A stretch of 64,000 bases of DNA from Metellina segmentata (lineage: Eukaryota > Arthropoda > Arachnida > Araneae > Tetragnathidae). The notes beneath the pieces were generated by a model. The model worked only from the letters and a program-made list of their open reading frames with translations, was not told the DNA's origin and did not search any database. Numbering within the stretch: the stretch's first letter is position 1; every line of letters starts with the position of its first letter. Position numbers and translations under genes: made by a program. This document shows, one piece after another, positions 21,101 to 32,564 of the stretch. The stretch lies in contig OX375878.1 in NCBI GenBank assembly GCA_947359465.1, positions 79,835,627 to 79,899,626 of the forward strand. The letters run 5' to 3'.

Positions 21101-24100
21101 CGAATGTGAAATACGTAACTTTCCAGGGGAGCAATAAAAAAAGAGTTTCATTTGAGATTTCAAAATCAGCGCAATGGAAAAAAATGTTATCGATGTTTCC
21201 GTGTATGTTGAATTCTAGTTGAAACTGCCATGGTGATTTATGAATAGGTTATTGCTACTAAACCCCTCATACTTTATATCACTTTGTATTTTACGATTTT
21301 CCCAAACTCTGTTTTAAAAGTATCTCTGTATACAAATTCAATTAATTAGGAAAGGACATAGGTAAAAAGTAGAATGCATTTGGTTTTCATATGAATAATT
21401 TCCAGAATTAAGTAACAAATATTTTATATTCTCCATCCAACAAAGATTTTATGTAATCATGTTTTGCGCGGGAAAAACATTATTATTTTCTTTCACATAA
21501 ATATCTAGAAAAGGTGCATATTCGAAACTTTACCGTAGATATTTCCTGAACTCATACGGCTTCAAAGTCAAAGTTTTTAACACTGGACTTATCTTACCCA
21601 ATGCTATGCATATGAGCAAGGGAGTGCAAACATAATTAAGCATTTTTTTAAATTCGATAGTTTAACATGGTATTGTGCGACGATATAATAAAAACTCGTA
21701 TATTCAAGAGGTTATTTTTCATCTGTGCAATCCTAAGTAATAATACACCTACGCCATAATTAAAGTCACGAGGTTTAATACATGATTTAAAAGAGTTAAT
21801 TTCTTAAAACTCGCATTATGCGCTGGCGTAAAGAAAGTAGGGATATGAACTCAACCCATTCCAATTTTGATTTTCAGTGTATCTGTTTGTGTACTATAGG
21901 AATTCGGAGAAACTCCAAAATACCTTGTCCAGCGCCGGAAGGATCTAGATTATTCAAATGAATTGTATAGAAAGTCGTTCTCTCGGAGTAAATTAATAAA
22001 AATGAGTGACGAAGAGAGGAAAGACCTTTTAGAAGTGAGTATGAGTATTTCATTACGAAATAAAATATTTGTTCACTCTGGTTATCATACAACTATTGCA
22101 ACACCCATTTTCCTTGCGATTATAACATGTGCTCATTGCGAAACGTTTCGTAGTTTGTATCGTCAAGTTATAACTTCCTGTTCGTGGACTGAACGTTATC
22201 GTGTTATCGAACACTTTCCCAACACAGAAAAATATTCTTTAACTGTAATATACACCTAATTCTGTTTTTGCACGATGTATACATTCCTGAAGAATACGTG
22301 TAAAAATATTCGTGTGAAAAAGACATTGTGGAAAAGACAATGAAAGAAAAGAAGATTGGTGTTCCGGATTTAAAAAATAAGTAAAAATAATTATAAAAAA
22401 AAAAACATTGAAAAGATTCGTTTTAAGCGTATAATTTTATTTCAACAAAATATACATGCAATAATATATAGTGAAAATGTAAAAAAGGAAATTTGCATTT
22501 GAAATGAAAAAAATTCTTTTATGAACAAAAAATCTGTTTCACACATAACAAGATTTAATTAATTTTCACTTTCTGACAATAAACGGCGTATACGTTTCCG
22601 TACGAATGGAATACCACTGATATCACTAGAAACGTTGTGGACATCGTCTTCCTTTATTAATGAATTTCTTTCTGTGGTCTCTTATGCATAATCAGCACGA
22701 GTCTCCTCTGGGTGCTGATGTTTCACTGGTTTTACGAACGAATTCCGTTATTTATCGTTGAGTTCGTGTTTTGGTTAGGCCATTATATAATTTTCTGTAA
22801 GAGGCTGTCAACAACTTCAGTTCATGTTGAAACTTCCCAGCGCGTTCCTCATTATTGCGTGTAATAACAAGTAGAAATGATACTATTATGTAGGCCTCAA
22901 ATATATATATAAAATAAAAAAAATAAAACATTTATTAGAATTTTTTTTTTTTGGGGGGGGGGAATTCTTAAAAATTGGCTTGGCCCGCTGGTGTTAAATC
23001 AAAATGACTCGCATAAAAAGATAATGAAATATTTATTTTTAATTCGAGTTCAATCAAATTCGTGTAAAAACAGAATTAGATGTATTCAACTTTAACTGAT
23101 TTTTTAAAATTGATCAGTTAATCCCTATGTACATGTTCTTTAAATCTGCCCTTTACCTGCAGTGAGGGCTCTGGAATTAGTTGTTGGATCAATAGCGTCT
23201 GTATGTGTGATTGTGCCCGTACTACGTTCAAACGGTTGAATATATTTTTATGAAATTTTGCATACTTACTGTGAGTACTTACATTTATTTAGTCCCTGAC
23301 CTTGGTTGCGTTAGTCTGATCTGTCCATTTTCTCGTTCTATGTATAATTTTGTGTCTGTATGTTTGCATAAGTATCGCATGAATTTTATTCCATACTGAC
23401 AATTCTTTTGGTGGGGTCAGATGTGACCACTGCTCACTAACCCCCGGTGATTGCTACAAATTCATATTTGGTTTGCGTAGCAACCCAAATGGGAATACAT
23501 AGCCTATTTGATAACAGCCATCATAGCGTTGCCAGTGGTGTTGATTTGCTTCGCAAACCAAATGGGAATTCGTAGTCTATGGGAATAATTTCCCTGCATC
23601 TGAGTACACATACTTAATTGAACCATAATTTGGTAATTTGGTGTAATTCCGGAATGTGTATGAAACATTGCGGTTACTCGGATTGTTTTACCAGTACTGC
23701 TGAAAAAGCAATTATTAAAGAAAAAGGTTTTTTACGGAATTTTTACTATGGTACTTCCTTTTTTTTTTTACTTTAAGTCTCATTTTTCCACTGCAGTTTT
23801 ATTTCACTGTTTTCTGTTGTAAATGTATTGAATATTAATTTAATCAATTGTAATTCCTTTTCACCACACGCAACAAAACACCAAAAAGTATTCGATTCAA
23901 AGTGGCATGCAAGTCAGAAAAAAATAAATTAAGTTGAACTTGCAGTTATTGATATAACTTTAATGTTAAAACAAAATCAAAACTAGGACTTTTGAAATTC
24001 TAAAAATTCATTGACATAATAAAATAGTGACAGAAGATCAAAATGGCTTATTTTACGTGATGGAGCTATACTTAAACAGCTTGTAAGTGTCAAAATTTTA

Positions 24101-27100
24101 TTAAAAACAATGATTTTCTTAAAGGTATCCGAACTTGTTCGATACCCTTTTTTTCATGTGGTATAGAAACATTTTAATGATATTTTTATGTTTAGTGCTA
24201 TTAAACAATAGAATTGGGCTATAAATGTTTAAAATATATATTAATAATTTTGTAAAAATGATAATTTTGTATGAAATTTTAAAGAAATTAGTCAACCAAT
24301 TTAATAAATTGATGCTACCAAAATAAACAAAATGCATTTTTCTAGGGAATTAACTAGAATCAAAAGGATATTTAAATAAACAAAATTTTTACATGCAATC
24401 GAAAAATAAATGTAAGATTTTTAATAGTTTTACAGTCCTGTTTCTTAAATAAATAACTATCATTTAAAAACTTTTCAACTAGGCATAATTATTCTATTTC
24501 CTTCCCTGGACAACATTATAAAGAACAAGTTCTCAAAGTTTTACGAGAATTCGTCAATAACTTTTTGTGTTATATCATTTGGAGTGAGGAAATAATGCAT
24601 AAATATTAATTTAGAGTAAAAATACACTCATGTCCATAAATTAAGGACAATGTCAGCTCCGGCAAATAAAGGTTCAGAAACAAAACAAACGTGACTTATT
24701 CATGAAGCCCATTTATTAAACAAAAGATAAAGAACAAAAAAGATGGTGTATGTATGATAACATTAAAAAAAAAACTACGATTTTTGCTCACTGGAGCAAT
24801 TACAAAAAATATCGATCTTACAAAAACTTAACATGACATGGTTGGTATGATGGTTAATACATTGTATGTCTCCCAGACGATGAAATACAATCCATACAAC
24901 GCCTAGGCATGCTGAGGATCAAATTATCAGCTGATCTTGGGGAATATAACTTCACTCAGCAAGCAATGGTCTCCAAAGTTCCGGTACACATGTAAAAGGT
25001 GGTTGATGGGCTGCAACTCGTCGGTCAAGCATGTTCCACACATGCTCTATCGGATTCAAGTCAGATGAGAATGCTGGCCATTCCATACGGGTGATATCCT
25101 CAGATTCAAGGCATTCGTTTACAATGTTTGCAATGTGAGGACGGGCGTTGTTATCCATAAACACAAATCCTGTGCCCATGGCACCCCTAAACATACGTAC
25201 ATGTTGTTCCAGAATGTTGTCCCGATAAATTTGGCCTCTCTTGGTTCCGATTTGAACATGTAGATCTGTTCTGGAGCCCAGTATAATTCCGCCCCAAACG
25301 AGCATTCCTGCACCACCGTAACGGTGTCGTTCAATGATGTTGTCTTGGAGGTAGCGGGTACCTGGCGGTCTCCATATGAACGTCCGCCGTGAATCAGACT
25401 GCAAATTAAACCTGGACTCGTCGGAAAACACCAGACATGCCCACTGTGACGATGTCCACAATTGCATGTTCTCTACTCCAGGCTAACCGCTGGCGACAGT
25501 GAGTTTCCGTGAGTGGAACACATCTGACAGGCCTGCGAGCATATAGACCAGCATGTCCCAAACGTCTATAAACGCTTTACCTTGAAACTGTCGTACTCGT
25601 GGCTGAAGATAGCTGACGAGAAAGGTCGGAAGCTGTGCTCCGTATGCTTCTTTTTGCAGTTACTGCCAAATACCGGTCGTCATTCGGCGTTGTAACTCGG
25701 GGGTGACCTGTACTGTAACGTCTACTGACATTTCCATCATTTTGGATTTGTTGCCAAAGCCTAGAGATGACACTTTGGGCGATTCCAAGTTCCACTGAAA
25801 TTTCGGTCTGAGTACGCCCACATTCCAGGCGGCCGATAATTCTACCACGTATAAAAATCATCGACATACGTCCTCTGCGCCATAATTATTCGGTTGTGGC
25901 ACTGAGCGGCTTAGAGAACGCTTGTGAACAATTTTACTTCTTTGCTACCATTCCTTATATACAAGTCTCTTACACTCTCGTCATTGTGACGTACTATCGG
26001 TGTCATCTGATGGCTTCCTGTAATTTGGATATTATTCTTGAAGATGTGTGCGATAATTCTACAGGTGAAATTTTTACTTTAGAGTTCGATTTCCATGTGA
26101 TTCTGAACTATCCTTAATTTATGGATATGAGTGTAGTTTGAAGCTTATCGTTTGCACTCTCCTTGTTTTTACTGTTTGTGTAAACAATTTTGTTTTTCAC
26201 TTCTCTTTAAAAATGATCAAAATACTTCCAAAAGAGAAACCATTCAAAGATTTGAGAAAACTTTCTAAAATTGTATTTGCATAAAAACGTAAAATCAAAA
26301 TTTTGACAGGTTGTTTGGTTTTTTAACGACCACTTCCGGTGTTTTCCATACCTATGAGGGTCGCGCGGAAAGTAATACCCGATTAAGCATGCGCACCACT
26401 GTGACATTGGCAGATGCACCGGTCAAGGTGAACCAGTTTTAGGGACTCATCTACTAACTGTTTACTGAATTACATTGCTTTATAACGGTTATTGTTGTTT
26501 TGGTAAGCAAATAAAACGTCCAAGAAATCGAGCATGCCGCCAAGTGTGAAGTGAGATCTGTGATCCGATTTTTAAATGCAACAAAATGTGCGACAAAGCG
26601 AAAGTTATAGTGAAATCAAAGCAGTGAAGGGTGATGTGATGGATGAATCATGTGTTCGTCGTTGGTGCCGAAATTTTAATGAGGAAAGAGAGAATGTCCA
26701 TGATGAGGAACGATATGGCCGTCCAAATGTCAGTACGGATGAGCTTTTCAAGTCTGTCGACAAATTCATCAAACAAGATCGACGTGTGACTTTGAATGAA
26801 ATTTTTGACAAATTTTACGTGTCTCGCACTATTACAAAGTGGTAACAGATTACCTCAAATGCAGAAAACATTGTGCAAGGTGGGTACCACGTATGCTCAA
26901 TGACGACCACAAAATCAAGCGAATGGCTGCAGTGTTAACCTTTTTGGAACGCTACTCAAATGAAGGAGATGCGTCTTTCTCATATTGTTACAGGAGATGA
27001 AACTAGGGTTTCTTATGCTACACCTGAAAGCAAACGTCAGTCTATGGAGTGACAACATGCTCGTTCACCAACCAGGCCAAAAAAGTTTAAACAAGGAAAC

Positions 27101-30100
27101 TCGACTCACGGAATATTGCTTATTGAGTTTATGCTACGGGGAGCCTGCAAAAATAGCGATGCATACTGTGAGACATCGAAGAAGCTACGGCGTGCAATTC
27201 AGAATCGAAGACGCAGCATATTGTCTAACGGCGTGGTCCTCTTACATGTTGTCTAGCGGCGTTGTCTTCTTACATGACAACACACGGCCTCACGCAGCCG
27301 CGAAAACGCAACAGTTCATCTGCAAGGTTCTTTGGGAAATTCTTGACCCCCCCCCCCCATTTAATCCGGACTTAGCCCCCAGTGACTTTCATTTGTTCGC
27401 TAAACTTAAAGTATTTCTGGGTGAGAAATATTTTACGAACGATGAGGAGCTTACTGACGTTGTTACTGTTTCTTTCTCAATGGACTGGTGGCAGAGGAGT
27501 ATGACGCTGGTATTCAAAAGCTACTGACGTTGTTACTGTTTCTTTTTCAATGGACTGGCGGCAGAGGAGTATGACGCTGGTATTCAAAAGCTACTGACGT
27601 TGTTACTGTTTCTTTCTCAATGGACTGGCGGCACAGGAGTATGACGCTGGTATTCAAAAGCTACTGACGTTGTTACTGTTTCTTTCTCAATGGACTGGTG
27701 GCACAGGAGTATGACGCTGGTATTCAAAAGCTACTGACGTTGTTACTGTTTCTTTCTCAATGGACTGGCGGCACAGGAGTATGACGCTGGTATTCAAAAG
27801 CTACTGACGTTGTTACTGTTTCTTTCTCAATGGACTGGCGGCAGAGGAGTATGACGCTGGTATTCAAAAGCTACTGACGTTGTTACTGTTTCTTTCTCAA
27901 TGGACTGGCGGCACAGGAGTATGACGCTGGTATTCAAAAGCTACTGACGTTGTTACTGTTTCTTTCTCAATGGACTGGCGGCAGAGGAGTATGACGCTGG
28001 TATTCAAAAGCTACTGACGTTGTTACTGTTTCTTTCTCAATGGACTGGCGGCACAGGAGTATGACGCTGGTATTCAAAAGCTACTGACGTTGTTACTGTT
28101 TCTTTCTCAATGGACTGGCGGCAGAGGAGTATGACGCTGGTATTCAAAAGCTACTGACGTTGTTACTGTTTCTTTCTCAATGGACTGGCGGCAGAGGAGT
28201 ATGACGCTGGTATTCAAAAGCTACTGACGTTGTTACTGTTTCTTTCTCAATGGACTGGCGGCACAGGAGTATGACGCTGGTATTCAAAAGCTACTGACGT
28301 TGTTACTGTTTCTTTCTCAATGGACTGGCGGCAGAGGAGTATGACGCTGGTATTCAAAAGCTCGTCACAAGGCATGACAAATGTTTAAATTTGCAAGGGG
28401 ACTATGTATAAAAGTAATACAAGGTTTGAAAATGTAAAGTAAAAAGTGTGTTTCAGAAAAAATTTTATTGGTCTGTATTTTATTTAAAAACGGGTATTAC
28501 ACTCCAAACGACCCTCGTACTTCCGGTTTTTTTCCCGCCTTGATTAAAATCTTAATATCTTTACAACTAATTAACTTAGAGAGTAATCAAATTTTTTGTG
28601 GAAAGTAAGGAATGTATTTTGTGGAAAGTATCAAATAAGATCAAAAACCTTTTTTGGAATTTTTGGTCAAAAATAACATTTTTAACGTGTTTGGATACTT
28701 TAAAAATGCTGTCAAATCGATTTGTCTTTTCTTTATAAATGGTAATTGGTGACCTGTTTAGGTCGGTATCAGTCATTCAATTTTAAAACGATTTTTTTAT
28801 TAGACGTGACACAAAGTGGAACAATGAAGAAAAAATGTATTCGCTTTTAAAAACTTTCTGATGAAAATATCTTTTAAATTAATGTTTAATCCTATTCTTA
28901 ACGATAGTGAAATTCTAAAATATCGTTTGATCGATACAAGAGTGTCACAAGTAAAAAAATATTGGTAAGTAGATTAGGTGCGAGAGTATGTACCGTAAAT
29001 TTTTACGAATTGTGCAATTCTACAGGATAAGAACTTACGAAAGGAAATTTCTAATCCTCTCAAAAATAGTGTTACCATAGTAATAGTGTTCACCATACTC
29101 CAGTTTGTAACTTTAGCAAGAGTGCGATGTGTGTAGAATGATGATACGAAAGACAAAAGGTGATTATATATTCTGGTTATTTCTTCAATCTATAGTTCAC
29201 CGATTCTACCCGAGTAAGGTCGGATAATTTTGTAAATTGGGCAATAAAAAGTTATGGACTTATAAGCCAATCATTCGGCGGTGTTACCACTGTGGTTATC
29301 CAAAAGTATTCGGGGCTTGATTTGAGAAATGGTTCCAGAAGAAACGATAAAGACACATCGTCTTTAAAAAATAGGAACATAATTTATAGCCACTCTTTTA
29401 AGTTGGTAGTTCAATTTCTATCGCACTGGCGGACCACATTTGACTATTGGTGTGACGCTCCGAAATCAATCTCTTAGTGAAAGATACGATTCGCCTCGTA
29501 ATTTTGAACCATGGTCAGATGACGAGTTCAACACCTGATCTGGCACCCCACTCTCCAGACTTCCACTTCATGCCAACGCGAGGTTATTTGAGACCGATTT
29601 TGATAGATTTAACGTTCTCCAGTCCCCACATACACGGCGGTCTTTGATTGGATCGATTTTCGAACTCACAACCCTCCAATTTATAATCCTCGACTCTACC
29701 ACACTGTTAAGATCCATGTGCTAGTCTATGCACAACGAAATAAATCTTTTTCTGTACCAGTATCAGGAATATAATTTGTCAGAAACACTGTTATAAGCAG
29801 CTGTAACGTTATGTTTCCCAGAAAGACTGTTATACAGTAGAACATCATGATAACGGACTAATAGGGGCTAAAGATTGTCCGTTTTAATGGAAGTCCGGTT
29901 TATAGCAAATAATTTTTTAGGGGTGTAATGCAATAGGGTGTACAACATTGAAAGTTCAGTAGGTAGCTATAAAAAAGTGGCCTTTTTTATGTGAAATAAA
30001 AACAGCCTTCAGCATGGCTTGAATTGAAAAAGATGTGTACGTATGTACACTGCATTAATCTTTAGAACAAGAAGGTCCTGGGCTATGTTGATTGCTTACA

Positions 30101-30714
30101 TTCATTGGTTTGAAAAAATAATTTATCTAATCGATTGCTTGCGAGGTGTTTGTGTGTGTGTTTGGGGGGGGGGGGTTTAAAACTCGTCAGATCAAAATAA
30201 GCACCCTTTAGTATTATTACAATTTGTTAACCGTCCATTATAAGCGACGTTCGTTGTAATAGGGTCCATTATAATTAGGTCATACAGTATTATGTTTTCT
30301 AACTATGTTCACACCATAATTACAAAATTATTCTCTCTCCAAAGCATGCTCCCATGTTTATCAAAGAACAGCCTGACTTTATCATTTGTCTTTAATATAA
30401 TACTAAATTATTCAGCGTCTATTAAGTCAGAAATGAACTGCAATATTAATTGTTATAAATTGTTGTTTGCATTTTGAAGCTTATAAAATTACCGTTTGGG
30501 GTTGAAAACTGTTTTTTTTTTCTTTCATTGACAGGGTCTACAATCTAACTGGAAGCAATTGCACCACCGTTACATGTCTTTGCCTCTTGTGATTGATACC
30601 AAGACATTGAAGAATCGGAAATTAGAGCTCGAAGAAAAGCTGGATCACTTAGAACATGACATTCATTTTCTAAAGAGAAACGAGGAAAACGATATTTATA
30701 TAGTGCCTGGATAA
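15038..30714 (+). CDS. ENKUR: Enkurin, complete five-exon gene
   Basis: Five exons (15038-15108, 19276-19424, 19807-20045, 21900-22034, 30535-30714) join in phase to a protein of 257 residues, close to the length of vertebrate enkurin. Known: enkurin is a TRPC-channel and calmodulin-binding adaptor of sperm flagella and motile cilia, and a microtubule inner protein of axonemal doublets. Seen: ESIYNLI at residues 6-12; a proline-rich KRPPR end to exon 1; the SKPKEYLKKH block; FLEFSGLVPKF near residue 145; the C-terminal enkurin domain from about 154 with TPKYLVQRR, the MSDEERKDLLEGLQSNW junction and a Lys/Glu-rich coiled coil. Upstream is an X-box; the neighbour downstream is tail-to-tail. Introns hold a MITE, a Tc1 element and a mariner element, none breaking an exon. 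Confidence 0.93.
15109..18030. other. ENKUR: Enkurin intron 1, first part
   Basis: Mostly AT-rich with no supported gene. A short plus-strand frame at 16785-17060 encodes two hydrophobic stretches but has no recognisable homology. A more GC-rich island at about 17770-18020 differs from its surroundings in composition and is probably an unidentified repeat. Confidence 0.4.
18035..18961. mobile_element. TTAA-flanked MITE
   Basis: A 927-bp non-coding element has inverted ends GGGGTTAGGTACCTTTTAAA (left) and GGATTAGGTACCTTTTAAA-like (right, read on the minus strand) and is flanked by TTAA at 18031-18034 and 18962-18965. A TTAA target is typical of piggyBac-type transposition. No transposase frame is present. 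It sits in enkurin intron 1. Confidence 0.65.
19276..19424 (+). CDS. ENKUR: Enkurin exon 2
   Basis: 149 bp. The acceptor is the CTAAG at 19271-19275; using the next AG at 19281-19282 would break the frame with exon 1. It encodes RYQSKYNG and LSKPKEYLKKH, matching the family's conserved proline-lysine block, and ends in phase 1 at GTGAGC. Confidence 0.9.
19807..20045 (+). CDS. ENKUR: Enkurin exon 3
   Basis: 239 bp from a CCACAG acceptor to a GTAGCC donor, phase 1 to phase 0. It encodes a proline-rich KKPPVPK segment and the FLEFSGLVPKF motif that marks the entry to the enkurin domain. Confidence 0.92.
20046..21899. other. ENKUR: Enkurin intron 3
   Basis: AT-rich intron of 1854 bp. I see no transposon ends, tandem repeats or supported frames. 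The branch-side end has two AGs; only the one at 21898-21899 keeps the frame open because a TAG precedes it. Confidence 0.6.
21900..22034 (+). CDS. ENKUR: Enkurin exon 4
   Basis: 135 bp, phase 0 at both ends, so exactly 45 codons. It encodes EFGETPKYLVQRRKDL and MSDEERKDLLE, the start of the conserved C-terminal enkurin domain. Donor GTGAGT. Confidence 0.93.
22035..24622. other. ENKUR: Enkurin intron 4, first part
   Basis: AT-rich, with a T11-G9 homopolymer run near 22940-22965. About 23165-23400 matches, in reverse orientation, a repeat at 40730-41000. At 23460-23580 the word 'aaaccaaatgggaat' and neighbours occur twice. No gene was seen. Confidence 0.5.
23165..23400. repeat. Dispersed repeat, copy 1
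   Basis: It shares several blocks with the reverse complement of 40730-41000, including 'atatatttttatgaaattttgcata' versus a near match, 'gtgagtactta', 'gttctatgt' and the terminal 'attttattcca'. Orientation is opposite to copy 2. No coding capacity. Confidence 0.55.
24625..26133 (-). mobile_element. Tc1-like DNA transposon
   Basis: 1509 bp between TA dinucleotides (24623-24624, 26134-26135), with ends CACTCATGTCCATAAATTAA and, read on the minus strand, CACTCATATCCATAAATTAA. One transposase gene lies on the minus strand and is broken. It sits antisense in enkurin intron 4. Confidence 0.9.
24952..25877 (-). pseudogene. Broken Tc1-like transposase
   Basis: Recognisable pieces lie in different frames. 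The N-terminal helix-turn-helix region (about 25867-25577) has RGRIIGRLECG and the GHPR linker; the catalytic part (25467-24952) has FSDESRF with the first Asp, FMDNNARPH with the second, and SSDLNPIEHVW with the final Glu. The DDE residues survive, but at least a frameshift and a stop between the two pieces, and probably another near the start, make it non-functional. Ends of the element are well kept, so it might still be mobilised in trans. Confidence 0.85.
26576..28400 (+). pseudogene. Broken mariner transposase
   Basis: The N-terminal part (26576-26845) has RRWCRNFNEER and the GRP linker of mariner DNA-binding domains. After a frame break the catalytic part (from about 26900 to 27527) has TGDET with the first Asp, FLHDNTRPH with the second and PDLAPSDFHLF with the third, the mariner DD34D pattern. 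The C-terminus runs into the 70-bp array, whose unit is not a multiple of three; the normal 3' coding end reappears only after unit 13 (RHDKCLNLQGDY near 28370-28400). Confidence 0.85.
27451..28360. repeat. 70-bp minisatellite, exactly 13 units, inside mariner
   Basis: Units start at 27451, 27521, 27591 and every 70 bp to 28291, ending at 28360. They are nearly identical, with a GGCAGAGG/GGCACAGG variant; units 5-10 alternate between the two, implying copying of a 140-bp dimer. AGCT occurs at both borders of the array, consistent with slippage or unequal exchange at a 4-bp match. There are no spacers. Confidence 0.97.
28520..29399. other. ENKUR: Enkurin intron 4, stretch without identified elements
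   Basis: AT-rich sequence between the mariner element and a SINE. I see only short chance open frames and no repeat ends. Confidence 0.5.
29400..29712 (-). repeat. tRNA-derived SINE, copy A
   Basis: Read on the minus strand the head has GTGGTAGAGTCGAGG (A-box-like) and GAGTTCGAAAATC (B-box-like) preceded by AATTGGAGGGTTG, and is followed by CAATCAAAGACCG. The body shares 'cgtaattttgaa', 'ggcaccccactctcca' and neighbours with copies at 37060 and 37565. It is a pol III-type element, non-coding. Confidence 0.65.
29836..30291. mobile_element. Probable pogo/Tigger-type MITE
   Basis: The left end ACAGTAGAACATCATGATAA followed by CGGAC, and a right end that reads TACTGTATGACCTAATTATA on the minus strand, resemble the AGTAGAACCTCGTTAT termini of pogo-like elements. 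Internal GTCCGTT and GTCCATTATAA words repeat near both ends. No transposase frame. Confidence 0.45.
30535..30714 (+). CDS. ENKUR: Enkurin exon 5 with stop
   Basis: 180 bp from a pyrimidine-rich acceptor ending GACAG to TAA. It encodes GLQSNWKQLHHRY, PLVIDTKTLKNRK and a coiled-coil tail (LEEKLDHLEHDIHFLKR), ending in IYIVPG; vertebrate enkurin ends in a similar Ile-Ile-Tyr segment. It follows exon 4 in phase 0. An ATTAAA lies about 20 bp after the stop. Confidence 0.93.
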   Translation, partial: GLQSNWKQLHHRYMSLPLVIDTKTLKNRKLELEEKLDHLEHDIHFLKRNEENDIYIVPG

Positions 30715-32384
30715 AAATATTCACTTAAATATTAAAATTTGATTAATAGGAGAAATTTAAAAATATACGTTTATAAATTTACAGTAAAACAGAGTTTGTT
30801 AACAATGTTGTTTTATTAAACGGTTCTTAATTGATGATAAAGTATAAAAATTACAAAAAGTGATCTTGACATAGATTATGGCCATAGCATTGGCATAAAA
30901 CTCGGAAACTCTGTGATTAAATTTATCATTACTACTATTATTATATGTTAGCCTAATTATATTTTCTACAGTATTACGTTTTAGCATAATTATATTTTCT
31001 ACAGCATTATATTTTAGCCTTTTTATATTTTCTACAGAAACATGTACACAGTATATTTTTTTCGTTAGTGGTTCAAATGGTTAAGCCAATTTCATACGGT
31101 TTTTATCTGTTACATCTACAACTGGAAGTAACACTCTTCGATGTAAACTTTCATATTCACAATTACAATGGGGTTAATGAAGTTTTCTGGTGTTTCAATT
31201 TTAATAAAGAGTTACTTTAATAAAATACAATGACTTTTTACTAAAATAAATTTTAATAGGAACATATATATATACATTTCTACAATAAAATACGGCACTT
31301 TTTACAAATGACAGAAACACAGCACTGCCTTAAGTACACGTTCGTAATATCAGAATGGGCGCAGTACACTTAAGTATTTAAAATAAGGATTAAAAACAAC
31401 CTATTTTCGATAAACTGCATCTTCAAAAGTTGCTGTGTATGACAAGAAATAGCAACTGTTAACTGTGTTTATGTACAAGCTATTTTGCCTAATGCAGTAA
31501 TTTAGGTTTATACTTTTAAATTAAACAATATTTTATTTTAATTTCAAACTCAATATGCCTACAACACAAATATTTATAAGAACTTGCGCGCAATTTTCTG
31601 AGTTAACCAATGCATTTTCTAACAAAGTAATGATTAAATGAGTTATAGAGTACTTATAATTTAAATTAAAATATATAAATGTACCTCAAGTTACACAAAA
31701 CAATGAACTAATCAATTAATATTTCCTGACTATCAATTGATTTTTTAAGCAAATTTCGTCATATTATATTCAAATGTTTTATTAAAATTCTTACTTTTGT
31801 GCAAAATTTTAGTTTATTTTGAAGCTCTCTAACGATAATTTTAATTTCATTCCTAACTTCATTAGTCTAAGTTTAAAAGCTTATGAGCTACATAGTGCGC
31901 ATATATTAAAAATTACCATTCTGAGAAAAATGCGATTACTGTTGAGCTGAAATAGTTAAAACTGAAATATGGATGCCAGAAAAATCTTAATGGTGAACAA
32001 ACTAATGCGAATTTTTTATGTCGTGTCTTTTACCAAAATCATAACATTTCAGACAGTCTAAATTCATCGAAATTAAAACATCGATAATTTTTGAAATTTT
32101 AAAGGTACTGTGCCTTTTTTAAAGTTTTTATTAAAAATACATCTTTGAACACTATAATTATTTTTCAGAACAGAGCAGAATTTGTTTTTCAGAAAAATGT
32201 AAATTAATAGAAAGGCAAGTTTTTATGATACAGAAAATCAGAATAAAATAATTTAAATATTATTTTGACATATTTTATAGAAAACACAATTTTTCTGTTT
32301 AGAAAGTATCAGCTCAGTCACTATCTCATCAGCATCAACGTGATAGCTGGCGATTGAATTCGTCTTTAAAAACGTCTGTCAAAG
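30715..32384. other. Tail-to-tail intergenic region
   Basis: This separates the stop codons of enkurin (plus) and the DEG/ENaC gene (minus). It is AT-rich. Near 30955-31040 a 'ttatattttctacag' word recurs three times. An AATAAA on the minus strand at 32132-32127, about 255 bp after the channel's stop codon, is a candidate polyadenylation signal. No gene was seen. Confidence 0.5.
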
Positions 32385-32564
32385 TCATGTTTGGCCGGAG
32401 AATTTATAGATTTTGTTTCCACTTCTTTGCATAGGATCACCTGTTTTACAAAAAGTTGCTTTGATCAGATCCCACAGAAACTCGAATACTTCAACGAAAG
32501 TCACCAAAGTCAGACCCATGAAGAAACCCAAATTTCCTCCTACGTTCGCTACTAAAGTTTCCCA
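32385..32564 (-). CDS. DEG/ENaC last exon, pore and second membrane helix
   Basis: 180 bp including the stop, phase 0 acceptor TTTTTCAG. It encodes [15 protein letters not shown], the pre-pore block, then the membrane helix [19 protein letters not shown] and a short cytoplasmic tail. The selectivity-filter position reads Gly-Leu-Thr, where most family members have Gly-x-Ser. Confidence 0.93.
   Translation of the reverse strand, partial: WETLVANVGGNLGFFMGLTLVTFVEVFEFLWDLIKATFCKTGDPMQRSGNKIYKFSGQT

Larger units (their letters stand above)
26355..28517 (+). mobile_element. Mariner DNA transposon enlarged by an internal minisatellite
   Basis: 2163 bp between TA dinucleotides (26353-26354, 28518-28519). 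Ends read TGAGGGTCGCGCGGAAAGTA and, on the minus strand, CGAGGGTCGTTTGGAGTGTA, both followed by ATACCCG. Mariners are normally about 1.3 kb; the excess is a 13-copy 70-bp tandem array in the 3' coding region. It lies in enkurin intron 4. Confidence 0.9.

Noticed and set aside
27451..28360. Direct repeats of constant length as a CRISPR array
   Set aside because: The units are contiguous 70-mers without spacers, inside a mariner transposase gene in a eukaryotic intron.
24625..28517. Tc1 and mariner as one composite element
   Set aside because: Each has its own inverted ends and its own flanking TA pair, with 219 bp of unrelated sequence between the two TA sites.
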